From the NCBI GenBank assembly GCA_020850375.1, contig JADZET010000450.1, forward strand, positions 1 through 9,203: 9,203 nt of DNA, read 5' to 3'. Positions within the stretch are counted from its first letter, which is position 1. Each line of letters begins with the position of its first letter. This DNA is from Phycisphaeraceae bacterium (GTDB taxonomy: Bacteria > Planctomycetota > Phycisphaerae > Phycisphaerales > Phycisphaeraceae). Below the pieces are notes generated by a model, which saw nothing but the letters and a program-made list of their open reading frames with translations, did not search any database and was not told the DNA's origin. The position numbers and the translations under genes are program-made. Of the stretch, positions 1 to 5,622 are shown piece by piece.

Positions 1-293
1 CCCCCGACGGTGCTCCCCACACTCTCACGCGGCAACTGGATGTCGACCGCCTCCTCCCCGAACTCCCGCCTCACGAACCCCCCGAACACCGTCGCCAGCG
101 TCCTGCCGACGTCCAATGAGGTGTCGATCACGCAGACCCGGGCCTGTCGGTCGACCTTCGCTTGGGTTTCCAGGCGGACGCGGTCCTCGCCGTGCAGGCT
201 CTCGACCGCCAGCACCGCCAGCCGCAGCGTCGATTCGACCTCGGCCATCGGCACGGAGTCACGGAAGGTGAACGTCACACGTGAATGGGTCAT
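1..293 (-). CDS. Conserved-looking hypothetical protein, C-terminus outside the window
   Basis: The minus-strand frame opens at an ATG (291-293) and stays open for 97 codons to the left edge, so the C-terminus is missing. A GGAGG motif sits 9 nt before the ATG. The protein starts MTHSRVTFTFRDSVPMAEVE and looks like a small mixed alpha/beta fold: a strand (VTFTF), a helix (AEVESTLRLAVLAVESLHG), a strand, a loop containing RVCVIDTS, then a helix (VGRTLATVFGGFVRREFG). No catalytic motif or membrane segment is visible. It lies 42 nt downstream of the sigma-factor stop and is probably co-transcribed with it. From memory, similar proteins occur beside such sigma factors in planctomycete islands, but I cannot confirm this here. 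Function unknown. The long plus-strand frame over the same bases lacks a comparable ribosome binding site and looks like a shadow. Confidence 0.72.
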   Translation of the reverse strand, partial: MTHSRVTFTFRDSVPMAEVESTLRLAVLAVESLHGEDRVRLETQAKVDRQARVCVIDTSLDVGRTLATVFGGFVRREFGEEAVDIQLPRESVGSTVG

Positions 294-335
294 CAATGGA
301 ATCCTCCGCCTCGAAGGGCAGCCCTCATTAGTCAT

Positions 336-893
336 CTACCGGAATGTCTCGCCGGATGGCTGTTCGGCTTGGGAATTTGGTGCCAGACCGGCTGCGCTCA
401 GGGCCTGTCCGATCTGCTGGATCCGCCACCGCACCTGACCCCGGCTCAGGCCCAGCAACCGCCCAATCTCCTGCCCGCTGCGCTCCGGCAGCAGGTTCGC
501 CACCTGCCGTAGCTCCTGCGGGAGCCGCTCCAGCACGGCCCGGACGTCGATTCCCAGGTCCCGCCCCGCGGGCGTTGTTCCATCGCCCGGCAGCACGTTC
601 TTGTCCACCACCTCGATCGTCACGTTGCGGCGGTCGTCGCGCTTTTGAGCCCTGCGATGCTCGATGAGGTTCAGCAGCTTGTTCTTCGTGATCTGGCTGA
701 CGAACTGCGCCCGGGTGCCGCGCGTCGCGCGATACAGGTGCATCTGTCGGACCACATGCAGGGCCAGCTCCTGTTCGAGGTCCGCCAAGTTGCAGGCCCG
801 ATACCCGTAGTGGCCGATCATTTTGCGGGCCTTTTCCTTGATGATCTCCGCGTCGGACGGTTGGTACCGCTCGCTCCAAAGGGGGCGGTGCAT
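336..893 (-). CDS. ECF-like RNA polymerase sigma factor (sigma-70 family)
   Basis: The 185-aa product has the two-domain layout of a group 4 sigma factor. Residues 23-83 match region 2: DLEQEL at about 38-43 corresponds to the usual DLxQE helix, and FVSQITKNKLLNLIEHRRAQKR at about 64-85 corresponds to the region 2.3/2.4 promoter-melting and -10 reading segment. Residues about 119-165 match region 4: LERLPQELRQVANL, then a helix-turn-helix with SGQEIGRLLGLSRGQVRWRI. It would direct core RNA polymerase to specific promoters in the cytoplasm. I chose the ATG at 891-893 because GGGGGAG and GAGG motifs lie just upstream. A GTG at 926 in the same frame would add 11 residues. No anti-sigma gene is recognisable nearby; the neighbours are two unknown small proteins. 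The linker (about 84-118) is acidic and glycine-rich. The family is clear, but the regulon is unknown. Confidence 0.82.
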   Translation of the reverse strand: MHRPLWSERYQPSDAEIIKEKARKMIGHYGYRACNLADLEQELALHVVRQMHLYRATRGTRAQFVSQITKNKLLNLIEHRRAQKRDDRRNVTIEVVDKNVLPGDGTTPAGRDLGIDVRAVLERLPQELRQVANLLPERSGQEIGRLLGLSRGQVRWRIQQIGQALSAAGLAPNSQAEQPSGETFR

Positions 894-983
894 GCCTCGG
901 CTCCCCCAGCCGCGGGGGAGGAGCACGCATAGGAGAAAGCCAGAACCGAGCGCCCGTCAGACGGGACCAACGCAGACACGGGA

Positions 984-1022
984 CCGCTGTGAGTAAGCCT
1001 TGATGGCTTTCACCCACAGCGG
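984..1022 (-). promoter_or_regulatory. Long imperfect stem-loop in the leader of the sigma-factor gene
   Basis: Arms 984-994 and 1012-1022 pair over 11 positions. The single A-C mismatch on the plus strand becomes a G-U pair in minus-strand RNA. An inner stem (995-999 with 1005-1009) closes a five-base loop, with a two-base bulge at 1010-1011. In total 16 pairs can form. The structure sits about 90 nt upstream of the sigma-factor ATG and 65 nt after the stop of the 118-aa gene. No T-run follows on the minus strand, so it is not a canonical intrinsic terminator. It may be a leader, processing or regulatory hairpin. Confidence 0.5.
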
Positions 1023-1068
1023 ACTCCGCGTCGCGGCCGGTCAGCTGTCTGGTTTGATGATTGAATGA

Positions 1069-1085
1069 CCTGGGAACATCCCAGG
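1069..1085. repeat. Perfect 7-bp inverted repeat just after a stop codon
   Basis: CCTGGGA and TCCCAGG flank ACA. The repeat begins one base beyond the TGA (1087-1089) of the 118-aa gene. It could be a 3' end hairpin or an operator. There is no T-run after it on the minus strand, so terminator function is doubtful. Confidence 0.4.
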
Positions 1086-1086
1086 A

Positions 1087-1443
1087 TCACATCGGGTTCG
1101 ACTCCTCGAAGTCTGCGAGGCGGGGCACGCCTTGCCATATCTCGATCAGTGGGATGACGCCGCTGCCGAACTTGTCGAGCTCATGCAGGAAATCAACCAC
1201 TTCCTGCTTGAGGACGAAGTCGTTCACGTCGAACTCGGGCCGGACCTGGTTTTCGCCACCGGATTTCCAGCGGCGAAAGAACCGGGGCGGTGGTGTTAAG
1301 ACCGGGTCGCCATCGACGACATGTAGTTGTTCGATCCTGCCGAAGCCGAGCGACTGCATGGCCGAGACGAGCCGCTGCCTGGCCAATGAGAGGCTGGACT
1401 TGTGTACGGCCGATGAATGCTTGGAGACGTGTAAACGAACCAT
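1087..1443 (-). CDS. Hypothetical 118-aa protein, probable accessory-module family
   Basis: The frame starts at the ATG at 1441-1443, with AGAAGGA about 9 nt upstream, and ends at TGA 1087-1089. The product has a basic N-terminus, a helical stretch (ARQRLVSAMQSLGFGRIEQL), a proline-rich turn (DGDPVLTPPPRFFRRWK), and a C-terminal region with DFVLKQEVVDFLHELDKFG followed by a hydrophobic GVIPLIEIWQGV segment. I see no enzyme motif, signal peptide or membrane helix. From memory, the pattern FGRIE, DGxPV, PPPR, DFVLK recurs in small proteins of planctomycete mobile islands, but I cannot name a domain or function. It is the first gene of the left-hand unit and lies about 190 nt upstream of the sigma-factor gene. 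A G/C-rich inverted repeat stands 33-47 bp before its start and might be an operator. Confidence 0.68.
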   Translation of the reverse strand: MVRLHVSKHSSAVHKSSLSLARQRLVSAMQSLGFGRIEQLHVVDGDPVLTPPPRFFRRWKSGGENQVRPEFDVNDFVLKQEVVDFLHELDKFGSGVIPLIEIWQGVPRLADFEESNPM

Positions 1444-1475
1444 TACAGACGATCCTTCTGGGTTAGGTGAATCTC

Positions 1476-1490
1476 GTGAGGTGGGCTCAC
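1476..1490. promoter_or_regulatory. Candidate operator: GTGAG-N5-CTCAC inverted repeat
   Basis: GTGAG (1476-1480) and CTCAC (1486-1490) form a perfect 5-bp inverted repeat with a 5-bp spacer. Its near edge is 33 bp upstream of the ATG of the 118-aa gene, a usual position for a repressor or activator site. No clear -35/-10 pair could be assigned, so this is a weak call from symmetry and position only. Confidence 0.25.
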
Positions 1491-1785
1491 AGGGAACAGC
1501 TAGGTCACGCGTGGTGTCACAAGATCGGTGTCATCGCGGGCGGTTCACCCCCCCTTCCAGGCCAGACTGGCCGGCATTGACCCCCCCCATCGGCTTGTGG
1601 TAGGGATTGGCAGGCCGGCCCCAAGCACCGAAAGGTGTTTGCAGCCGGGCTTGTCCAAAGCGATTGAGATGGGGTATAGGAGCGCCCCGCTGGTCACGGA
1701 CGAACGTGGCCCACGGTCCGCCGGAGAATGCGGGCACGGAGCGCCGGGATGTGTTCTTAGACTGCTCTAGCTCTTTCGTTGGTCC

Positions 1786-1824
1786 AAAAAATGGCATGCC
1801 GCGCCACTCCTCATGGAGTGGTGC
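1786..1824 (-). terminator. Terminator-like stem-loop downstream of the recombinase cassette
   Basis: Bases 1801-1810 pair with 1815-1824 around a TCAT loop. All 10 positions pair in plus-strand RNA with one G-U; minus-strand RNA has one A-C mismatch. On the minus strand the stem is followed after 9 nt by six T residues (the A-run 1786-1791). The position fits the end of the cassette transcript, about 160 nt after the last stop. The gap between stem and T-run is longer than ideal. Confidence 0.4.
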
Positions 1825-1888
1825 GGGGATTTCGCATCCACTGTCCGTGTTGTGTGATTGGATACTTGGCGGCTGCCACCTGGTTTTC

Positions 1889-1954
1889 AGGTCAGGCAAG
1901 CGCCAACAAGGTCAGGGTCTGCCGAACGAATCGTTGCCGGAGGGCTGACCTTGT
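1889..1954. repeat. 49-bp dyad with three AGGTCAG half-sites
   Basis: ACAAGGTCAG (1906-1915) and CTGACCTTGT (1945-1954) are a perfect 10-bp inverted repeat. A second palindrome, AACGA-A-TCGTT (1925-1935), shares exactly the same centre, base 1930. A third AGGTCAGG copy at 1889-1896 is a direct repeat of 1909-1916, offset by 20 bp (about two helical turns). This is the sort of layout used by a dimeric DNA-binding protein or a recombinase. It lies 32 bp beyond the stop of the HTH gene. Operator, recombination site and RNA 3' hairpin are all possible. Confidence 0.45.
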
Positions 1955-1985
1955 AGTGTGATTCTTGGGATAGATCTGTACGATG

Positions 1986-2435
1986 TCAAGTGGGCAACGC
2001 AGTATCCTCAGGATTGGAGGTAGTCTTGATCGTCGCTCGCCACATCCGTCGCTGCACCCGCCAGTCCGGCTCTGCAGCAATCGCCCGGACCTGCCGTTCT
2101 TTAAGCGGGTCGCGCCCAGCCTCGACGGGCGGCAGGAACAGGAGTTCCTCCTGGATACTCGGTGCGAGGCTGAGCAAGCTCATGACCTGCGTGACGCGCG
2201 CCCGGGTCACGTGACCCAGACGGGCCAACTCGGCGTAATCCCGCACCTCTCCACTCGCCACGAGGTTCTCGAACCGGATCGCCAGCGCCATCAAGCGAGA
2301 GACACGCGGCGTGCGGCCAGCAGGGGCTGGGGGCGGCGTGGGCGCTTCGCCCCTCACCATCTGCTTCCGCCCACGGTCGGCGCGGGTGAAGTGCACATGG
2401 GCGCGAACCGTCAGCCCCGTCTGCGCCGTTGTCAT
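1986..2435 (-). CDS. Small helix-turn-helix protein coupled to the serine recombinase
   Basis: The 149-aa product starts at the ATG at 2433-2435, which overlaps the recombinase TGA as ATGA. AGGAGG lies 7 nt upstream, inside the recombinase C-terminal codons. Residues 1-45 are basic and proline-rich, probably flexible. Residues about 46-62 form a helix (SRLMALAIRFENLVASG). Residues about 66-92 resemble the helix-turn-helix of KorB/ParB or sigma region 4 proteins (DYAELARLGHVTRARVTQVM), followed by LSLAPSIQEELLFLPP. The end contains LKERQVRAIAAEPDWRVQRRMW. It probably binds DNA, and tight coupling suggests a role with the recombinase, as a directionality factor or regulator, but that is inference. 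The frame extends upstream to 2585, but that part lies inside the recombinase gene in another frame. Confidence 0.75.
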   Translation of the reverse strand: MTTAQTGLTVRAHVHFTRADRGRKQMVRGEAPTPPPAPAGRTPRVSRLMALAIRFENLVASGEVRDYAELARLGHVTRARVTQVMSLLSLAPSIQEELLFLPPVEAGRDPLKERQVRAIAAEPDWRVQRRMWRATIKTTSNPEDTALPT

Positions 2436-3988
2436 GCCGTGACCTCCTCGAGCTCCTGGGTGAGCGTCTTGATGCCGTTGGGCCGGAAGGTCACCGCGAC
2501 CGTCCCGGCCTTGCCGTCGTAGTCCACGCGCTCGACCAGCAGGCGGATGATCCGAGCCTGCTCGCGCGGACTGAGCGTCTCCCACACCGGGTTGAAGGCC
2601 GACAGCGCGACCTGAACCTCGCGTTCATCCACCATCTCCCCTTCAATTGCCACGATCTCGGCCCGGATCTTCGTGGCCCGCTGCTCGGATGCGTGGAGGC
2701 GTTCCTGCGTGTCGGCCAACTCTAGCGTGGCCGCGCCTGGGGCCAGCTTCCGAAGCCGGGCGTCAAGCCTGGCCATATCCTTCTGGATTGCTCGTTCCTC
2801 GGCCTGCAGATCGTCGAGAGCCTTCTTACTCTGGCGGTGTGCCTGCCGGACGGTCTCGGTCAGCACAGCCGGGTCCTGGCCCACCGCCTTGATCTGTTCG
2901 ACGACGAACTTCTCGATCTCCCCCGCCGGCACCGATTTGGTGGGGCAGGTGTCCCAGCCACGCTTCTGGGCTTTCATGCAGACGTAGTACCGATACCTAC
3001 GGTTCTTCTGGGCGCTGTAGGAGTGCATCATCGCGCACCCGCACGGACCACAGCGGATCAGCCCCTTGAGCAGCGCCCCGTACCGGTTCCGCACCAGCGT
3101 CCCGCCCGTCCTGCCGTTGTGCTGCAGCACCGCCTGGACACGTTGCCAGACCTGTTCGTCCACGATAGCCGGGTGTTCCCCTGGATGAACCTCCTCGTGG
3201 TGGCGGATCTTGCCGACGTAGACCACGTTCGTCAGCAGGCGGTACAGCAGGTTTTTGTCGAGCGGCAGACCGCCGACATGCTTACCGCCCTTGGTCGTCC
3301 AGGCCTTGGTCCGCCAGCCCCGCCGATCCAGCTCCTGGACGACGGGGATCAGTGCTCCATGTTGGAGATAGAGCTCGAACACCGCCCGCACCCGGTGGGC
3401 CTCCTCGTCATTGACCACCAGCCGTGGCCCGGCCGGGCTGCTCAAGAGGTCGTACCCCAGAATTGGTCTGCCGCCGGCGAACTTGCCCTTCCGCCGGGCC
3501 GCCGCGATCTTGTCCCGCGTCCGCTCCGAGATGATCTCCCGCTCGAACTGAGCGAACGAGAGCAGGATGTTCAGCGTCAGCCGGCCCATGCTGTGGGTCG
3601 TGTTGAACTGCTGCGTCACCGAGACAAAGGAGACGTGATGCTTATCGAACGTCTCCATGATCCGAGCGAAGTCCATCAGCGAGCGTGACAGGCGGTCCAC
3701 CTTGTAGACCACCACGCAGTCGACCCCGCCCGCCGCGATGTCCTTCATTAGGCGTTGCACCGCCGGCCGGTCCATGTTGCCGCCGGTGAACCCGCCGTCG
3801 TCGTAGCGGTCGGGCAGACACGTCCAGCCCTCGTGCTTCTGGGCGGCGATGTAGGCCTCGGCGCTCTCGCGCTGGGCGTCGAGCGAGTTGAACTCCTGCT
3901 GCAGCCCCTCCTCCGTGCTCTTACGGGTGTAGATGGCACATCGGACCTGCTGCCTCTCGCCCGACGCTTTGCCCTTGGCCTTACTCAT
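2432..3988 (-). CDS. Large serine recombinase (site-specific integrase)
   Basis: The 518-aa protein has the full large serine recombinase layout. The N-terminal resolvase domain (about 15-160) carries CAIYTRKS with the expected catalytic Ser24, the DGGFTGGNMDRPAVQRL segment at 64-80 and YKVDRLSRS at 95-103. The recombinase domain (about 175-290) follows, with GYDLL at 178-182 and LLTNVVYVGKIRHH. A zinc-ribbon-like region has Cys313, Cys316, Cys337 and Cys348. A coiled coil (about 385-450) and a C-terminal tail complete it. It cuts and rejoins att sites to insert or excise DNA through a serine-DNA link. The ATG at 3986-3988 overlaps the DUF2924 TGA and has GGGAG just upstream; a longer in-frame start at 4111 lies inside the DUF2924 gene and is unlikely. 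It appears intact. No resident att site is proven. Confidence 0.95.
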   Translation of the reverse strand: MSKAKGKASGERQQVRCAIYTRKSTEEGLQQEFNSLDAQRESAEAYIAAQKHEGWTCLPDRYDDGGFTGGNMDRPAVQRLMKDIAAGGVDCVVVYKVDRLSRSLMDFARIMETFDKHHVSFVSVTQQFNTTHSMGRLTLNILLSFAQFEREIISERTRDKIAAARRKGKFAGGRPILGYDLLSSPAGPRLVVNDEEAHRVRAVFELYLQHGALIPVVQELDRRGWRTKAWTTKGGKHVGGLPLDKNLLYRLLTNVVYVGKIRHHEEVHPGEHPAIVDEQVWQRVQAVLQHNGRTGGTLVRNRYGALLKGLIRCGPCGCAMMHSYSAQKNRRYRYYVCMKAQKRGWDTCPTKSVPAGEIEKFVVEQIKAVGQDPAVLTETVRQAHRQSKKALDDLQAEERAIQKDMARLDARLRKLAPGAATLELADTQERLHASEQRATKIRAEIVAIEGEMVDEREVQVALSAFNPVWETLSPREQARIIRLLVERVDYDGKAGTVAVTFRPNGIKTLTQELEEVTA

Positions 3989-4494
3989 GCTGACTCCCAG
4001 TTTGGCTTCCGGGGGCCGGGGGCGAGGCCGAAGAACAGGTGCCCGTTCCAGTGGGACCCGGTCACGGCCTTGGCCACGGCGCTGAGCGACCGATACACCT
4101 GACCCTCCCATTCAAACCCCTTGGGCAGGACCGTCACCTCGACGACCCGGCCGCAGTACTGCCGTGTCAGGACGGCACCAGGCATCGGAACACGAGCGTC
4201 GCCGGACACCGGCGCTGGTCTCACCCGCTCGACCGCCCCGGACGTCGTCTGTGGGACGCGGGGCATGGTCATGCGGATATCCGCGTCACGGGCCAACTCC
4301 GCCGCCCGCTTCCGCGCCCGGTCGGACAACGTCCCCTCAGCCAGCGACTGCAGCCGCCATGCCAGGCGCTTGCGGAGAAAGTCCTTGTTGCCCGACCGAC
4401 TCGGCTCGCCAAAGACCTCCAGGTACTTCTCACGGAGTTGACACGGCGTCATCCGGTGCAGCCCCGCCATATCGATGTTCGTGCTCTGGATCAT
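3985..4494 (-). CDS. DUF2924 domain protein, partner of the serine recombinase
   Basis: The 169-aa product matches the DUF2924 family as I know it. The N-terminal half is helical (CQLREKYLEVFGE, then RKRLAWRLQSLAEG at 41-54 and RARKRAAELARD). The C-terminal half has the family hallmark LTRQYCGRVVEVTVLPKGFEWEGQ, then YRSLSAVAKAVTGSHWNG and LFFGL (about 109-157). The C-terminal part resembles small DNA-associated modules that read as strand-strand-helix, but the biochemical role is not known. The family often lies directly before a serine recombinase. Here its TGA overlaps the recombinase ATG as ATGA, and its own ATG overlaps the preceding TGA in the same way. A GGGGA motif precedes the start. 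The C-terminus is short, suggesting a full-length, intact copy. Confidence 0.88.
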   Translation of the reverse strand: MIQSTNIDMAGLHRMTPCQLREKYLEVFGEPSRSGNKDFLRKRLAWRLQSLAEGTLSDRARKRAAELARDADIRMTMPRVPQTTSGAVERVRPAPVSGDARVPMPGAVLTRQYCGRVVEVTVLPKGFEWEGQVYRSLSAVAKAVTGSHWNGHLFFGLAPGPRKPNWESA

Positions 4495-4739
4495 CTGTCA
4501 TCCCCGTGCTCTGGCTCTCGGGTGTCGCTAACAACGTTGTCCATGAAGCCTCGTTCCGGCGCAGAGATCAAGCCCCCCTGTGAGTAATCCGAGGCGGTCA
4601 CCGATGGTGGTGTTTCGGCGGGGACTGCCGCCCGTCGATGCAGCCGCAACACGCCCGCCGCCAGGATGGCGGCAAGTTCCTCGACGCGCTCCTCGGCGGT
4701 CATGTGGGCAGGGTCCGTCGGGTCAATGCAGCTGGCCAT
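4491..4739 (-). CDS. Small acidic/helical protein at the head of the recombinase cassette
   Basis: The 82-aa protein starts at the ATG at 4737-4739 and ends in a TGA overlapping the DUF2924 start. Its core is MTAEERVEELAAILAAGVLRL at about 13-33, an amphipathic helix. The rest is low in structure and ends in acidic residues (EPEHGDDR). Short proteins of this kind often precede DUF2924 genes, which supports it as a real gene. No strong ribosome binding site is seen before the first ATG; a second ATG at 4701-4703 (Met13) just before the helix is an alternative start. It has no known enzyme motif. It may be a small regulator or partner of the DUF2924 protein, which is inference. Confidence 0.65.
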   Translation of the reverse strand: MASCIDPTDPAHMTAEERVEELAAILAAGVLRLHRRAAVPAETPPSVTASDYSQGGLISAPERGFMDNVVSDTREPEHGDDR

Positions 4740-5506
4740 CGGTGCGATCCATCAGGGGCGATGCCCGCAAGGACGCACGCTCCTGCGGCGACTGGCGTGT
4801 TGCGTGGCAACCGGATGCTGGGCCGACACCATGTCGACCCCTCATCTGTTAACTACCGGGTTGGAGGTTGTGATGGCTGTTGCGGCGCGGATAATTCCAT
4901 GTGTGTGGGAGTTCGTCTTGAGCCGGCGGGTCAGGATCGTGCCTGGCACAGCCGAATCGCTCAGGCCGGGTAGCCCCCATAGGAAGAGAGGTGGCTTTTG
5001 GAAGCATTTCTGACTTCCTGCCCATCACCCCACCGAACAGCGGGGATAACCACAGGCCGGGCTGTCGGGTAACCGACATGGTGACCAACCACCAGAAAGG
5101 CCATGAAGATGTGGGATTGCGGTAAGGTATGGCACGAAGGGCACGCCAAAGTTGGGTTTGGCGAGCCCATTTCTATTCATGTAAGCAGCGGCTTTTGGGC
5201 GGCGCGATGGTCAATCGATGCCTCGGCTCGATGACCAACGCCGATGTGTCACGCCACAGTCAACCAAGCCATTGCCCAGCCGTCGTATCTGCATCGAGGC
5301 TTAGCGCGTTCGATAGAAGGGTTGCGTGCCGGGTTCGAACGCAACCGGGTTGTTAACTGGGAGGGGGTTTGGCGACAGAGAATCAGAGAGTTCTCGGCCC
5401 GACGAGCTTCTCGGCGGGCAGACCAGCGTTGGCGACGCGCTCTATGTCCCTCTCACGCGAAGACCACCCCGACGCGGACCGCGCGTAACCCCTTGCGATT
5501 CCTCGC
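4740..5506. other. Gene-free, hairpin-rich region upstream of the recombinase cassette
   Basis: No frame in this stretch resembles a known protein or has a good start. Short stem-loops are frequent: 4799-4811 (GTTGC-GTG-GCAAC); 4821-4839 (GGcCGACA-CCA-TGTCGaCC, with the mismatch becoming G-U in minus RNA); 5063-5078 (TGTCGG-GTAA-CCGACA, a GNRA-type loop); 5079-5094 (TGGTG-N6-CACCA); 5144-5163 (CGCCAAA-GTTGGG-TTTGGCG); and 5209-5236 (GGTCAATCGA against TCGATGACC with one bulged base). The cassette promoter must lie here, but I cannot fix a -35/-10 pair. The right end of the mobile island is also likely in this interval. A GGTTCGAA motif near 5335 recalls a tRNA T-loop, but its flanks do not pair. 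Confidence 0.5.
4821..4839 (-). promoter_or_regulatory. Leader hairpin candidate before the recombinase cassette
   Basis: Arms GGcCGACA and TGTCGaCC around a CCA spacer pair at all eight positions in minus-strand RNA, counting one G-U. It lies about 82 nt upstream of the first start codon of the cassette, so it would fall in its 5' leader or near its promoter. Evidence is symmetry and position only. Confidence 0.3.
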
Positions 5507-5546
5507 GAAAACGAAAGAACCCCACAGCCTCTCGGCAGCGGGGTTC
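5507..5546 (-). terminator. Intrinsic terminator of the secretion-platform operon
   Basis: GAACCCC (5517-5523) pairs with GGGGTTC (5540-5546), and an inner GCC-TCTC-GGC hairpin (5527-5536) tops the stem. On the minus strand the stem is followed directly by TTTCGTTTTC. It lies 77 nt after the stop of the MauE-like gene, in the right orientation to end the operon transcript. This is the most convincing terminator in the window. Confidence 0.8.
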
Positions 5547-5560
5547 CGCGTTAACTCGCC

Positions 5561-5579
5561 GGTGCGGCAGCTCCGCACC
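5561..5579. repeat. Second hairpin next to the operon terminator
   Basis: GGTGCGG (5561-5567) and CCGCACC (5573-5579) are a perfect 7-bp inverted repeat around CAGCT. It is located between the MauE-like stop and the intrinsic terminator. No T-run follows, so it may be an extra 3' stabilising or processing hairpin. Confidence 0.4.
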
Positions 5580-5622
5580 TAGGACTTAAGCTCCCCGAGC
5601 ACAACCGTACTCATAACCACTC

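Larger units (their letters stand above)
1444..1985. other. Gene-free region with several inverted repeats between two modules
   Basis: No frame here looks like a gene. The open frames at 1531-1899 (minus) and 1607-1948 (plus) lack convincing starts and have unnatural composition. The region contains a GNRA-capped hairpin at 1623-1640 (AAGCACC, GAAA, GGTGTTT) and a two-tier hairpin at 1698-1719 (GGAC, bulge GAA, CGTG, loop GCC, CACG, GTCC). A strong stem-loop lies at 1801-1824 and a 49-bp dyad at 1906-1954. A G-run-rich stretch (minus strand) spans 1548-1588 around the palindrome GGCCAGACTGGCC (1560-1572). It may hold control sites, an untranslated RNA or an island junction. Confidence 0.5.

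Noticed and set aside
10..438. Plus-strand open frame of 142 codons
   Set aside because: It overlaps two minus-strand genes with good starts, has no ribosome binding site, and its Ser/Arg/Thr-rich product looks like a shadow of GC-rich coding DNA.
328..1017. Minus-strand open frame of 229 codons over the sigma-factor gene
   Set aside because: It reads a Pro/Arg/Gly-rich sequence in a different frame from the clear sigma factor and runs across the leader hairpin.
1531..1899. Minus-strand open frame of 122 codons
   Set aside because: It has no ribosome binding site and unnatural composition, and it runs through a terminator-like hairpin and C-rich tracts.
1607..1948. Plus-strand open frame of 113 codons
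   Set aside because: There is no start signal or domain, and it overlaps inverted repeats, including the dyad at 1906-1954.
2837..3688. Plus-strand open frame of 283 codons
   Set aside because: It lies fully inside the serine recombinase gene on the other strand, so it is an antisense shadow.
3989..4111. N-terminal extension of the recombinase
   Set aside because: The extra 41 residues overlap the DUF2924 gene. The ATG at 3986-3988 has a ribosome binding site and an ATGA junction.
4961..5170. Minus-strand open frame with a CPSC motif
   Set aside because: One Cys pair is not enough for a zinc finger, there is no ribosome binding site, and the frame crosses several hairpins.
5325..5350. Possible tRNA T-arm (GGTTCGAA)
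   Set aside because: The bases on either side do not form a T-stem, and no acceptor, D or anticodon arm can be found at proper distances.
5244..5582. Plus-strand open frame of 112 codons
   Set aside because: It reads through the operon terminator and a second hairpin and has no recognisable domain.
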